A DNA stretch of 64,000 bases from a bacterium. GTDB lineage: Bacteria > CLD3 > SB21. Below, in pieces: positions 1 to 9,428 of the stretch. The notes under the pieces were generated by a model. That model ran no database searches. It was given only the letters and a program-made list of their open reading frames with translations, and was not told where the DNA came from. Position 1 is the first letter of the stretch. The number at the start of each line of letters is the position of its first letter. The translations under genes were made by a program, and so were the position numbers. The DNA lies in assembly GCA_008933615.1 (NCBI GenBank), contig WBUR01000005.1, positions 55,613 to 119,612 of the forward strand, in the 5' to 3' direction.

Positions 1-1700
1 AGTTTCTTGTACATATCCACTATGTGTTTGGCCTGGAACTTGGTCGACATCGGGTCGCTGTAGCCGTTCTGATTGTTAGAAAATATCTGAGCTCCATACA
101 AGCAGATCACTGCACGGTTGGGCCATCGCGATAAGCTTCTGTTGATAAATGAATTGATCCAGAGAGGATTATTTCCGCGAATATCCAAATTGATAATATC
201 GACATTATCGAGATACGTGTCCTGGCTGCCAAGTACCGAAGTGTAAAAAATAGGACGATCATCCAGCGTTCGTATCCATTGGGTCAGAGTTGAGAAATAA
301 TCCAACGACGCCTTCTGACTGTGATCCGATGCGCTGCCCACGCCCCATGCAATAATACACGGGTTCATCCGGTCATACTGAATCATGGACTTGAAATAGC
401 TCTTCAGGTCTTCCACATAGGCCGGCTGCTGAATGACATTAGTAGTCAGACTATGCAGCGGCGCTTCGTACATAAGGTACATGCCATATCGGTTGCATAG
501 TTCTATAAAATAGGGATGCGGCGGATGATGCTTAAAGTAAATAGTATTGGCTCCCATTTTCTTGATCTTCTGAATATCCTGCTCCATCACCGCATAAGGG
601 ATGCTGTTTCCCGTTCCTGGAAAATCTTCATAATAAACCACGCCTTTGATACTTAAAGGCTGTGCGTTAAATAACAAATACTGCTCATGCGCCTCGGACC
701 TGGCAATTCCGAGCTGCGTGGAAACCTGATCCACCATCTCATTTCCGATCATGATGGAAATAATGAGTCGATAACGGTAAGGATTTACCGTCGCCCAAAA
801 AATAGGTTTCTCTATGGTAAAACGAGTGTCAAAATTTGTAAAATTCGTAACCGAAACCACATTTTCCTGATTCAATTCTCTAATCTTCGGTATTTCCCAG
901 ACATTACGGTAGCGTTTGTATCGATTCGTATAAACAGGTTCAGGGTCTTCTTCATTAAATATTTCTATAAGATAACGGACATTCTCGTTTTTATTAATAA
1001 TTCCCGCGACTCCGGATGTGTCCTTGATCTGAAAGCCAAAATCATAATTGCGCAATTGTAAATTCAAAACCATATCGCAGCTTCTTTGATCCGCTGCGAT
1101 TTCGTATGCAACATGATATTTGCTTATAGCTAATTTAGGCGTCGCGATGAGAAATATTTCTCTGAAAATCCCGCCGTATAATTTTGGTTGGAGCGTTCTG
1201 GCATAACGCGGTATACCCGTGCGCGAGTCCAAACGGCTGTCTACGACAATTTCGATCGTGTTGGGTTCTTCCGCATGGATCAGCGTTTCATCAAGATCTA
1301 TTTCCGTATGCAGATAAGCGCTGTTGACATTGGCGATAAAGTCGCCGTTGATGCGTATCTCGGAACGAAAGTTGATGCCAAAGCTGACCAAACGAAAGTG
1401 CTTGTTTCTGAATTCGGGCCCCGGAGTAAATGTTTTTCTGTAAATCACTTTCCCTTCGTAATCGTAATTACTGGGAACATTGATCGAACGGGTAACGCCG
1501 TCGATGGTGATGGTCCATTCACCGGACAGATCAAGCAGCAGTCGCTGCTCCGAAAGAGATAGATGGTTTATCAACAACTGTTCATCATATCCGTTTTTAT
1601 CGCCATAAAAACGAATATCATCTTCAGCGCGCGCTAATGAACCAAGAATCAAGAATGGAATTAAAATAATAATGAGCAACTGCGGATAAAAGCGATGCAT
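1..1700 (-). CDS. Glycoside hydrolase family 2-like secreted protein, partial, probable pseudoenzyme
   Basis: Reading minus from ATG 1700 gives 566 codons with no stop before the window edge, so the C-terminus is missing. Residues 1-25 form a Sec signal peptide. A GH2 sugar-binding jelly roll follows (LDLSGEW at 56-62, IYRKTF near 86-91), then an Ig-like region and the start of a TIM barrel. The barrel aligns by eye with beta-glucuronidase. The acid/base motif WSxxNE reads WGVGSAS (Glu replaced by Ala457), and the nucleophile motif TEYG reads CLYG (Glu replaced by Leu534). I therefore infer a glycan-binding or scaffolding role rather than hydrolysis. AGAGGA about 12 nt upstream supports the start. 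It lies downstream of the arginase and close to the polysaccharide locus. Confidence 0.8.
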   Translation of the reverse strand, partial: MHRFYPQLLIIILIPFLILGSLARAEDDIRFYGDKNGYDEQLLINHLSLSEQRLLLDLSGEWTITIDGVTRSINVPSNYDYEGKVIYRKTFTPGPEFRNKHFRLVSFGINFRSEIRINGDFIANVNSAYLHTEIDLDETLIHAEEPNTIEIVVDSRLDSRTGIPRYARTLQPKLYGGIFREIFLIATPKLAISKYHVAYEIAADQRSCDMVLNLQLRNYDFGFQIKDTSGVAGIINKNENVRYLIEIFNEEDPEPVYTNRYKRYRNVWEIPKIRELNQENVVSVTNFTNFDTRFTIEKPIFWATVNPYRYRLIISIMIGNEMVDQVSTQLGIARSEAHEQYLLFNAQPLSIKGVVYYEDFPGTGNSIPYAVMEQDIQKIKKMGANTIYFKHHPPHPYFIELCNRYGMYLMYEAPLHSLTTNVIQQPAYVEDLKSYFKSMIQYDRMNPCIIAWGVGSASDHSQKASLDYFSTLTQWIRTLDDRPIFYTSVLGSQDTYLDNVDIINLDIRGNNPLWINSFINRSLSRWPNRAVICLYGAQIFSNNQNGYSDPMSTKFQAKHIVDMYKK

Positions 1701-1726
1701 ATTCAACAGAGTCCTCTCTTTGCAAG

Positions 1727-2638
1727 TTAGATGATTCTTTTTCCGAAAAACGAAGCCATAAGCTCTACCCCGATCTTGGCGGTTTGATTTTTCGTATCGA
1801 GAATCGGATTGGCTTCGACAAATTCGGCAGATACTACGCGTTTACAATTATGCAGCGATTCCATCACATAATGCGCCTCGCGGTAGGTCAGGCCTCCATG
1901 AACCGGAGTTCCGACTCCGGGTGCTACCGACGGATCAATGCTGTCGGCATCAAAACTAAGATGGATACCGGCCGTGTCCCCGGATGCGATTTGAATGGCC
2001 TTTTCAATAATGTCATGAATACCTTGTTCGTCAATATCCCGCATGGTAAAAACGGTCACGCCCATTTCACGGATATGGTTGATCTCACCCTGATCCAGCG
2101 TCCGGATACCCACCAATACCGTGTTGGACGGATCAACCTTAATAAAACTTCCTCCAACCGAAGTTAATTTAGGGTGGCCTACGCCCATGGAAATAGCGAG
2201 CGGCATCCCGTGAATATTTCCTGATGGCGACGTTTCCGGTGTATTCATGTCCCCATGCGCATCTACCCAGATAACCCCGATTTTCTTATGTTGTTTTCTG
2301 AAATGAGAAGACACCCCGGCTAAGGTTCCAATGGCAATCGAATGATCGCCGCCCAGGATCAGAGGAAATTCGTGATCGTGAAAACTTTTTTCAACCGCAT
2401 CCGACAGCGTGGTTACGGCCCTGACGATCTCATTGAGATATTTGAGACGTTCATGGCCTATTCTTAGAATTTCCGGGGTTTTCGATACGATATCCCCGCT
2501 ATCCTTGACGGTATAACCTAATTCATTTAGACGTTCCCTTAGGCCAGCGATACGCATGGCCGAAGGACCCATATCGGTTCCGCGTCTTCCTGCCCCCAAA
2601 TCCAAAGGAACACCGATTAACCGTATTGTACGCATCAT
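1727..2638 (-). CDS. rocF: Arginase
   Basis: This is a ureohydrolase-family protein of 303 residues, the usual arginase length, expected to hydrolyse L-arginine to ornithine and urea in the cytoplasm. Binuclear manganese ligands are visible: His99 in GGDHS, Asp126/His128/Asp130 in DAHGD, and Asp230/Asp232 in SFDADSIDP. The HGMPLA and GVGTPVHGG motifs favour arginase over agmatinase or formimidoylglutamase. The start has two adjacent ATG codons; AGAGG sits only 4 nt before the first, so the second (2635) is probably used. No other arginine-catabolic gene is adjacent. The 412 bp upstream would hold its promoter. Confidence 0.88.
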   Translation of the reverse strand: MMRTIRLIGVPLDLGAGRRGTDMGPSAMRIAGLRERLNELGYTVKDSGDIVSKTPEILRIGHERLKYLNEIVRAVTTLSDAVEKSFHDHEFPLILGGDHSIAIGTLAGVSSHFRKQHKKIGVIWVDAHGDMNTPETSPSGNIHGMPLAISMGVGHPKLTSVGGSFIKVDPSNTVLVGIRTLDQGEINHIREMGVTVFTMRDIDEQGIHDIIEKAIQIASGDTAGIHLSFDADSIDPSVAPGVGTPVHGGLTYREAHYVMESLHNCKRVVSAEFVEANPILDTKNQTAKIGVELMASFFGKRII

Positions 2639-3050
2639 GAACCTCTATGGGTTTATGTTCTCTTAAACGGTTTATTAGAAATTATTCGAGAAATTGTTTA
2701 GGATGTAGAAATTAAGAATGAAATATTAGAATGTAAAAATACAAATCAAAAAGTTAAAAAATAGAATCCGCAATATTTTTTCATGAATTGATAGCCATTT
2801 AAATTTCATACAAAGAACTAATATTTTAATATTTTATTTAGATAACTCCCACAAAAACTTCACGGAATGAAGTTAAGACATTGGGTTTTTTGATATTTAA
2901 TTTGTCATTTTGATTTTTGACTTTTAATTTTTACGTAAATGACAATGTCTTTAAAAGCCTAAATACTTTCATGTCCACAAAGAACTTCCCTCGATAAATA
3001 ACCTCTGAATTGATTTACTTTTTGGAGTGTGTAATATATTCTAACAGAGT
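2639..3050. other. AT-rich intergenic region between wzi-like gene and arginase
   Basis: This 412 bp stretch has no credible ORF. It is very AT-rich with many short repeats of the type TTTGATTTTT and AATATTTTAAT. It contains one hairpin (2856-2874, listed separately) and should hold the arginase promoter. No tRNA-like or riboswitch-like structure was seen. Confidence 0.6.
2856..2874 (-). terminator. Possible terminator downstream of wzi-like gene
   Basis: A 7-bp perfect stem (AACTTCA / TGAAGTT) with a 5-nt loop is followed on the minus strand by a short T run (positions 2857-2853). It lies about 175 nt beyond the wzi-like stop codon and could end the long polysaccharide transcript. The stem is short and AT-rich, so strength is doubtful. 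Confidence 0.35.
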
Positions 3051-4748
3051 CTAATAATCAAGCTTATAGCCCATAAGAAAGCGGTTTTGTATAGCAGTGC
3101 GATTTCGAATATGTTCAAAACCCTGAATGTGTGTCCACTGATAGATCAAGTACAAATATTGTTGGCGAAACGTTTCCCATTGGAATTGGGTGGAAATAAT
3201 ATTTTTGGTTTCATTAATGCCCTGCAGAAACGTTTTGTTTTGTTTTCCGGGTGTACCTGCATCCACGAACCCGTCCTCATAGCCAAATACTTCTATATTA
3301 CCATTGCCGTGACGCAATAATTCATAATTTAATCCAAAAAATAGTTTTCGCATCGGACGATATCTGATTTCGAAAAAATAGTCATCGGAATTGGGCGGAA
3401 GGGACGACCCAATACTGGAACGAAAATGGGCATAGTTAAGAAGGCCGTATTTGTGAGAATAAACGTACGGTTCGATTCTGGAATATTCAAACCGGAAATC
3501 GGTATCCTGCACATTAAACGGCTCAACCCAATAAACGCCGGCCATTACGGCCCAAGTTTGCTTCCAATAAGTAAATGGATTTCGGACAGTAGTAAAATCG
3601 TCAAGGTATAATGCAGCGTAGGCCTTGACGTTTGGAACCATAAAAGCAGTCGCGTCAAAACTCATCGTATTATTGTCTTTATCTCCGAGATATTGTTCTG
3701 AAATATGATACGGAATGATAGGGTTCAAATACTGAATTTCAACGTCCCGTCCACCGTATATCACGCTTTCATTACCTGCCAGAAAGAACCAGGGCAAAGC
3801 TTTCCATTCCAGCCGGTGCGCCACGATATACTTCCTATCGCTGGCATCTCCTGCGCCGTTATAGACAAGTGGTTTACTCCGGAGCCAACCGTGCAAATAA
3901 GTGAACTTAAGTCGATCAAACGTGACGTCCAACCTTAAATTATCAAAAGCGCCTGCATTTTCGGATAGAAATAAATTGGAGTGTTTTCCGGGGCCAATAA
4001 TAATAGGATCTTTCCCAAATTGAAGTCGAAACCATTTTGGCTCAATGACAAGATAGGCGTTTGCGTTTAGGGAATATACGTTGTCACTTGATGGATTATA
4101 ATTTATTACGCCACCCTGGCTGCTTTCGCCAAAACGATAAGCCTTGTCCGATCCTTTGATTAGCGTGCTGGAAAAATCTGAATAAAATGCAATGGTATTT
4201 TTTAATACGCCGCGCACACGCCCGGAAGCACGAGTAAAGCTAACTGCTTCATTTATTGTGTCTTCCTGCCCTCCATACCGGTTGATATCCACCGCCTGTT
4301 CAAGAATAGCATCTCCGAGAACATAACTCATGCCGCCAGAAATATCCGGTTCAAAATCGATAATGTGTTTTTCAATTTCGTCAACCGAGACATCATTGCT
4401 CGTCTGTTTCAATTCAAAATGAAATTCGCCTTTGAGTTTTTGAAAGAGCCCCATTTCCGATCGGGAAAGTAACAGCGGGTTATTGGTTAACTTTTCGTCT
4501 AATTCAATGATGATTTTTAGAACGGTATTACGGGTATACGGTTTATTGCGTAATTCGATGGACGGAGCAATGACATTCTTCGCCTCGAGTTTTTCTATGA
4601 AATCATATACAAAATGATATAGTGGAAGATTGACTGACGGAGTGGTTTTACCGCTTTCTGAAATGATGTTTTCCTGACCTTGGCCTAACAGAGAAAGTGT
4701 GCAAAGAAACATCAAGAATCCGGATACAGACCGTTTAATTTTGAACAA
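3051..4748 (-). CDS. Wzi-like capsule assembly outer-membrane protein
   Basis: The 565-residue protein starts with a signal peptide (residues 1 to about 22, ending near LLGQGQ) and then shows alternating aromatic/polar beta-strand patterns to the C-terminal tyrosine, as in outer-membrane barrels. The central block with 'FRLQFGKDPIIIGPG' and 'FDRLKFTYLHGWL' is typical of the Caps_assemb_Wzi family, whose members anchor or organise capsule at the cell surface. It is the last gene of the minus-strand polysaccharide locus, separated by 200 bp from the phosphoglycosyl transferase gene, so it may have its own promoter. Family assignment is from motif memory; exact ligand unknown. Confidence 0.75.
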   Translation of the reverse strand: MFKIKRSVSGFLMFLCTLSLLGQGQENIISESGKTTPSVNLPLYHFVYDFIEKLEAKNVIAPSIELRNKPYTRNTVLKIIIELDEKLTNNPLLLSRSEMGLFQKLKGEFHFELKQTSNDVSVDEIEKHIIDFEPDISGGMSYVLGDAILEQAVDINRYGGQEDTINEAVSFTRASGRVRGVLKNTIAFYSDFSSTLIKGSDKAYRFGESSQGGVINYNPSSDNVYSLNANAYLVIEPKWFRLQFGKDPIIIGPGKHSNLFLSENAGAFDNLRLDVTFDRLKFTYLHGWLRSKPLVYNGAGDASDRKYIVAHRLEWKALPWFFLAGNESVIYGGRDVEIQYLNPIIPYHISEQYLGDKDNNTMSFDATAFMVPNVKAYAALYLDDFTTVRNPFTYWKQTWAVMAGVYWVEPFNVQDTDFRFEYSRIEPYVYSHKYGLLNYAHFRSSIGSSLPPNSDDYFFEIRYRPMRKLFFGLNYELLRHGNGNIEVFGYEDGFVDAGTPGKQNKTFLQGINETKNIISTQFQWETFRQQYLYLIYQWTHIQGFEHIRNRTAIQNRFLMGYKLDY

Positions 4749-4779
4749 GTAATTAACTCCTAAGAATTACTATCCGTTT

Positions 4780-4794
4780 TAACGCTTTGCGTTA
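4780..4794. repeat. Perfect 6-bp inverted repeat with 3-nt loop
   Basis: TAACGC-TTT-GCGTTA lies 31 bp upstream of the wzi-like start codon (on its 5' side). It has no adjacent T run in the direction of transcription, so an operator or mRNA leader hairpin fits better than a terminator. A second small palindrome (AGCTTA-CAAT-TAAGCT, 4922-4937) lies between it and the upstream gene. Confidence 0.3.
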
Positions 4795-4948
4795 TTCTTT
4801 GAGAATCTTTTTGGAATTAAGCGCAACTAAACCATAAAGAATCCTGTGGCGTATCTATCACCGCTCCTGGAGCCCAATATGTTTTCCTATGGAAAAAAAA
4901 TAGATTTTAAAGAATCACGGGAGCTTACAATTAAGCTGCCGACATCAC

Positions 4949-6349
4949 CTAATATCCCTTCGTGTCCCACTTGAGCATTTGCCAGACTGTCATGAATATG
5001 ATTTCAACATCAAGGGAAAAAGACCAGTTTTCTATATACCAAATATCATGATTAACGCGTTTTTGCATCAAATCCGGATCTTTAGTTTCTCCGCGAAACC
5101 CATTCACTTGCGCCCATCCGGTAATTCCCGGTTTCACAAGATGGCGCAGCATATAATTATCTATAATGTTTTTCGATTCCATATTAAGCGGCGTCGGATG
5201 CGGACGCGGACCGACAACGGACATTTGCCCTTTTAAAACATTCCAGAATTGCGGAAGTTCGTCCAAATTGGTCTTACGTAGAAATTTTCCAAGCGATGTG
5301 ATACGCGGGTCGTTCTTAGTAGCCTGTTGGTATTTTCCTTCGCTGTTGGTATCCCGACTGTCTGAAACCATGGAGCGGAATTTGTAACAAGTAATTTTTT
5401 TGTTATTTCGCCCCCATCGCTCTTGTTTAAAAAATACCGGCCCCTTCGAAAACAACTTAATAACTATTGCAATTAACGGAACAAGCCATGAAAGAAAGAA
5501 TACGATCATAACAAGCGAGAATAGGGCGTCGAACGCACGCTTTAAGACATACCAATGCATCTCGTCTAACTTATCTTTCCGAACTGAAATAACCGGAAAC
5601 CGGTCAAACATGGTGATCTCAAACTTGTCGGAAATAAATCTGAAATAATCCGGAATGATCTTGACACGTGTGGTATGACTGGTACACGTTTTTATAACCT
5701 CGTCAATTTTTTCAACCGCATAAGCCGGCAACGCAATAATCACATCATCGACCGGGTGATCGGTAAGCATTTTTTCCAGTTGATCTATGGTTCCAAGATA
5801 TTGGCCATTGAGCGATGTTTTGCTGTGATCATCCAAAAACCCGACAAGTCTGTAACCAAAATGCGGATTCGTAAGAATGGATTCATGAAAACTTTGTCCA
5901 ACTTCTCCTGCGCCAATAATAAGAATATTTCTTAAATTTCTTCCGCGCTTTCGAAGCAGATACAAAAATCCTCTTAAAAGAAATCTTTCAAATGTCACAA
6001 GACTGAGCGACCCGATGGCGTACATTAAAACAAATGAGCGAGATAACGGATGGTTTTTCATTAAAAACAAGATCAGAATCGCCGCAATTACTTGTATTAG
6101 TACGTTCTTGATCAAACCGATAAATTCAATTCCAAAAGAACGGGAGCGGAATTCATCATACAAATTCGTTATACGCGCTGAAAAAAACCAGATAAGTATC
6201 AATGAAAAGGAAAGAAAATAGTCGCGAGTGGTAAGTTCAATGGCATTGCGGGTTGCAAAATAGTTTGCAGCTGATATAAAGGCTATGAGGATGGCCGCTA
6301 TATCTGCAGTGAATCGAAATACATAGAGAGACTTGCGATGAATATGCAT
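4949..6349 (-). CDS. Polyprenyl-phosphate hexose-1-phosphate transferase (WcaJ/WbaP type)
   Basis: This 466-residue membrane enzyme should load the first sugar phosphate onto undecaprenyl phosphate, initiating the repeat unit on the inner face of the inner membrane. Four or five hydrophobic segments occupy residues 10-130, a Rossmann-like domain begins at [10 protein letters not shown] (142-151), and the bacterial sugar transferase domain fills 270-466. Within that domain lie KFRSM (323-327), [12 protein letters not shown] (363-374) and SVVGPRP (377-383), the catalytic and membrane-dipping signatures. Length and architecture match the undecaprenyl-phosphate glucose phosphotransferase subfamily, but sugar specificity cannot be read from sequence. 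It is the only initiating transferase in the locus. Confidence 0.9.
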   Translation of the reverse strand: MHIHRKSLYVFRFTADIAAILIAFISAANYFATRNAIELTTRDYFLSFSLILIWFFSARITNLYDEFRSRSFGIEFIGLIKNVLIQVIAAILILFLMKNHPLSRSFVLMYAIGSLSLVTFERFLLRGFLYLLRKRGRNLRNILIIGAGEVGQSFHESILTNPHFGYRLVGFLDDHSKTSLNGQYLGTIDQLEKMLTDHPVDDVIIALPAYAVEKIDEVIKTCTSHTTRVKIIPDYFRFISDKFEITMFDRFPVISVRKDKLDEMHWYVLKRAFDALFSLVMIVFFLSWLVPLIAIVIKLFSKGPVFFKQERWGRNNKKITCYKFRSMVSDSRDTNSEGKYQQATKNDPRITSLGKFLRKTNLDELPQFWNVLKGQMSVVGPRPHPTPLNMESKNIIDNYMLRHLVKPGITGWAQVNGFRGETKDPDLMQKRVNHDIWYIENWSFSLDVEIIFMTVWQMLKWDTKGY

Positions 6350-6429
6350 AAGAAAACTACAGAATTCAATTTAAGCTAAATCATCGAGACTCAAAACTCA
6401 ATGCCATGTCTTTGTAGAATCTGAAAAAG

Positions 6430-6459
6430 ATTATACAGCTATTGCAATGGTAATGTAGA
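6430..6459 (-). promoter_or_regulatory. Candidate promoter for the phosphoglycosyl transferase gene
   Basis: On the minus strand a perfect TATAAT (6435-6430) is preceded 16 bp upstream by TACATT, about 80 nt before the ATG at 6349. The 137-bp gap between fcl and this gene would allow an internal promoter. FCB bacteria often use a different -7 element, so this is only suggestive. Confidence 0.3.
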
Positions 6460-6486
6460 AAAAAAAAATATGAAATGGAATCTATT

Positions 6487-7416
6487 TTATTGGATATGAT
6501 TCATATACCAACTTATTGTCTTTCGTAATCCCTCTTCCAAAGTAGTTTTTGCCTTCCATCCCAATGAATTTAATTTTGAAACATCCATCAATTTTCTTGG
6601 CGTACCATCCAGCTTGGTGGTATCAAAAATCAATTTTCCTCCGTATCCTATCAACTTCTTAATTAATTCAGCCAGATTTTTGATTGAAATTTCTTCTCCG
6701 ACGCCTATATTGATAAATTCATTCCCAGAGTAACTGTTCATCAGAAAAACACAAGCGTCAGCCATGTCATCAACATAGAGAAACTCCCGCAAAGGCACAC
6801 CGGAACCCCATATAATCACAGAAGGCTCATCTTTGGTTTTAGCTTCTATGAATTTACGAATAAGAGCCGGTAATACGTGTGCATTCTGCAAATCAAAATT
6901 ATCATTCTCGCCGTATAAATTTGTCGGCATCACGGATATGTAGTTAGTCCCGTATTGACGATTGTATGACTCACATAATTTGATACCGGCTATCTTAGCA
7001 ATCGCATAAGGCTCGTTTGTCGGCTCCAAGGTACCGGTAAGTAAGTAGGACTCTTTAAGAGGTTGAGGCGCTAATCTCGGGTAAATACAAGAGCTCCCCA
7101 GAAACATTAGTTTTTTGACTGATGTGATATAGGATGACTCGATTATATTGTTCTGGATCTTAAGATTCTTGATCAAAAAATCGGCGCGATACGTGTTGTT
7201 GGCGTGGATTCCGCCGACCTTCGCCGCGGCCATAAAAACAAATTCGGGATGTTCATCTTCAAAGAACTTACTGACCGCGTCTTGTTTTTCCAGGTCCAAT
7301 TCTGCATGGGAACGCGTAACCAGGTTTATGTAACCGTCCGCTTCAAGTCGACGCACTAAAGCTGATCCGACTAAACCGCGATGCCCGGCAACAAATATCT
7401 TTGAGTTTTTTTCCAA
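6487..7416 (-). CDS. fcl: GDP-L-fucose synthase
   Basis: This enzyme performs the epimerisation and reduction of GDP-4-keto-6-deoxymannose to GDP-L-fucose. The short-chain dehydrogenase fold shows [12 protein letters not shown] (NADP binding), SSCIYP, the YAIAK catalytic pair and the family block [20 protein letters not shown], very close to E. coli Fcl. The frame is open to a TTG at 7452, overlapping gmd by 35 bp. I prefer the TTG at 7416, one base after the gmd stop and preceded by AAGAGA, because it places GHRG eight residues from the N-terminus, as in E. coli. With gmd upstream it completes the GDP-fucose pathway. Confidence 0.93.
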   Translation of the reverse strand: MEKNSKIFVAGHRGLVGSALVRRLEADGYINLVTRSHAELDLEKQDAVSKFFEDEHPEFVFMAAAKVGGIHANNTYRADFLIKNLKIQNNIIESSYITSVKKLMFLGSSCIYPRLAPQPLKESYLLTGTLEPTNEPYAIAKIAGIKLCESYNRQYGTNYISVMPTNLYGENDNFDLQNAHVLPALIRKFIEAKTKDEPSVIIWGSGVPLREFLYVDDMADACVFLMNSYSGNEFINIGVGEEISIKNLAELIKKLIGYGGKLIFDTTKLDGTPRKLMDVSKLNSLGWKAKTTLEEGLRKTISWYMNHIQ

Positions 7417-7417
7417 G

Positions 7418-8425
7418 CTATCTCTTAATTTTGATTTTGTGAATGCGTTCAAGTAGTTCTATGTCAGCCTCCACCATTAAGTGGACCAATTCTTTGAATG
7501 ATGTCTTAAACTTCCAAGGTAGTTTGCTTTCTGCCTTGGAGGCATCCCCTACTAACACGTCGACTTCACTTGGTCGAAAATAAATCGGGTCGATTTTGAC
7601 AAATTCCCGGTAATCCCGACCAACATAATGAAATGCTTCATCTAAAAATTCTCGTACCGTATGAGTCTCACCTGTTGCAATTACGAAATCATCAGCTTTT
7701 TCCTGCTGCAGAATGAGCCACATAGCTTCCACATATTCTTTTGCATATCCCCAGTCGCGCTTAGCATCCAAATTTCCAAGATATATACTATCCTGCATTC
7801 CTGCCAGAATATGAGCGAGCGCTCGGGTTATCTTTCTGGTCACAAAGGTTTCCCCTCTGCGCGGAGATTCATGATTGAACAAAATCCCGTTTGCAGCAAA
7901 CATGTTGTATGATTCACGGTAGTTGACCGTTAGCCAGTACGCATAGACTTTGGCGGCACCGTAAGGGCTGCGTGGATAAAACGGTGTTGTTTCTTTCTGA
8001 GGAATTTCCTGAACCAGACCGTACATCTCGGAACTGGAGGCCTGATAAAACTTGGTCTTTGGATTGATCATACGAGCCGCCTCCAGAATACGTGCGGTTC
8101 CAAGTCCGGACACATCACCTGTATATTCCGGAATATCAAATGAAACACGCACATGCGATTGCGCCGCTAAATGATAGATCTCCTCTGGTTCGATCTGATG
8201 GATCAGTTTGATTAGGTTTGCGGAATCAGCTATATCCCCGTAATGAAGGAACATGCTTACGCCGTTGACGTGTGGATCCTTATACAGGTGGTCGATTCGG
8301 TCGGTATTAAATGTTGAGGCACGGCGAATAATACCATGCACTTCATACCCTTTTCCAAGCAATAATTCTGCTAAATAGGACCCGTCCTGCCCTGTGATCC
8401 CAGTTATGATGGCTTTTTTAGTCAA
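7418..8425 (-). CDS. gmd: GDP-mannose 4,6-dehydratase
   Basis: It converts GDP-D-mannose to GDP-4-keto-6-deoxy-D-mannose, the substrate of the adjacent GDP-fucose synthase. The 335 residues carry [14 protein letters not shown] (9-22, NADP binding), SSSEMYG with catalytic Ser/Glu (130-136) and YGAAK (Tyr155, Lys159), plus the subgroup signatures [17 protein letters not shown] and [20 protein letters not shown]. The start is TTG (8425), overlapping the end of the WecG-type gene by 8 bp, with AGAGG 10 nt upstream. Translational coupling along wecG-gmd-fcl is likely. Confidence 0.96.
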   Translation of the reverse strand: MTKKAIITGITGQDGSYLAELLLGKGYEVHGIIRRASTFNTDRIDHLYKDPHVNGVSMFLHYGDIADSANLIKLIHQIEPEEIYHLAAQSHVRVSFDIPEYTGDVSGLGTARILEAARMINPKTKFYQASSSEMYGLVQEIPQKETTPFYPRSPYGAAKVYAYWLTVNYRESYNMFAANGILFNHESPRRGETFVTRKITRALAHILAGMQDSIYLGNLDAKRDWGYAKEYVEAMWLILQQEKADDFVIATGETHTVREFLDEAFHYVGRDYREFVKIDPIYFRPSEVDVLVGDASKAESKLPWKFKTSFKELVHLMVEADIELLERIHKIKIKR

Positions 8426-9197
8426 CTTTTTTTTTCCTCTTATTTATTAGTGTTAAGATTAACTGTAACAAAAAAAAGAGAACAAATCGAGGATTATGAT
8501 ATAGGTAACGCTTCCACAATCGCCGCGGTTCACTGATAAGCCGAAACATCCATTCCATTCCGATTAGCTGTAGCCATTCGGGAGCTTGAGGCTTCTTCTT
8601 TGCAATAAAATCAAAAGCGGCACCTACTCCAATTAATACGGCAGGAAATGATTCCGTATGTACTGCCATCCATTTTTCCTGTTTGGGGCAACCAAGCCCT
8701 ACAAATAAAAGCTTTACCCCGGATTCAGTTACATCCTGAGCCACCAGGGTCTCTTCATCATGCGTCAGAGGTCTGAATGGCGGACTAAATTTATATACGA
8801 CCTTTAATGAAGGCAATGATTTTTTTAGTTGGTCTGTCATCGATTGAAGAACTTCGTGAGTTCCTCCATAAAAACCCACAGGAATTCTCCGGCGCGCAGC
8901 TTCGTTACACAATTCCATTGTTAGTCGGGGCCCATAAACGCGCTCAGCATTTTTGATACCTAACAATTTTAATACCCAAACAAGCGGCACACCATCCGGC
9001 GTCACTAGCCCAGCATGATTAATGATTTGCTGAAATTCAGAATTATCGTACGCCTCCATCACCATGTGTACATTGGCTACACACACGTACGTTTTCTTTT
9101 CATTTAAGATAAGACGAAAAATAGTGTCAACCGCTTGCCGATACGTAGTAAAGTCAACACGCATACCAAGTATAGAGCGATATAACTCATGATCCAT
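8418..9197 (-). CDS. WecG/TagA/CpsF family glycosyltransferase (GT26)
   Basis: This 259-residue protein belongs to the GT26 family that transfers N-acetylmannosamine-type sugars (ManNAc or ManNAcA) onto a lipid-linked acceptor. Signatures include the ANVHMV block near residue 41, TPDGVPLVW (66-74, with the presumed catalytic Asp68) and the GCPKQEKWM block in the second half. Residues 232-256 are a basic, hydrophobic tail likely to bind the membrane. ManNAc donors are consistent with the two UDP-GlcNAc 2-epimerases and the nucleotide-sugar dehydrogenase encoded upstream. AGGGG lies shortly before the ATG. Confidence 0.9.
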   Translation of the reverse strand: MDHELYRSILGMRVDFTTYRQAVDTIFRLILNEKKTYVCVANVHMVMEAYDNSEFQQIINHAGLVTPDGVPLVWVLKLLGIKNAERVYGPRLTMELCNEAARRRIPVGFYGGTHEVLQSMTDQLKKSLPSLKVVYKFSPPFRPLTHDEETLVAQDVTESGVKLLFVGLGCPKQEKWMAVHTESFPAVLIGVGAAFDFIAKKKPQAPEWLQLIGMEWMFRLISEPRRLWKRYLYHNPRFVLFFLLQLILTLINKRKKKVD

Positions 9198-9232
9198 AAG
9201 GCCCCTTGGGTTTTGATGCTTTACTCTGTAAC

Positions 9233-9246
9233 TGCTAAAAGTAGCA
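9233..9246. repeat. Small hairpin in the leader upstream of the WecG-type gene
   Basis: TGCTA-AAAG-TAGCA lies about 36 bp before the ATG at 9197 (on its 5' side), inside the 231-bp gap below the secreted dimethylformamidase-like gene. A second weak stem (ACCACGC 9320-9326 with GCGTGGT 9346-9352) lies in the same gap. This gap is the longest inside the polysaccharide locus and may hold an internal promoter or leader. Confidence 0.25.
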
Positions 9247-9428
9247 CGCTGTGGATTTCAAAATGACATCCGAAATATATTCCGGTTTAAATTTTAACAA
9301 CTATTTGAGATTGGCGGATACCACGCACGAAGGTCGTTTTCCCTGGCGTGGTTCGGTGAACAAATCGCGCTTTGGTTCCCGAAAACTACGATCTCGTTTT
9401 CAGCTTTATTCTTTTACTCTACTGGATC

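Noticed and set aside
2639..3050. Possible small RNA or tRNA in the AT-rich gap
   Set aside because: No cloverleaf, strong promoter or GC-rich structured segment could be found; only one weak hairpin.
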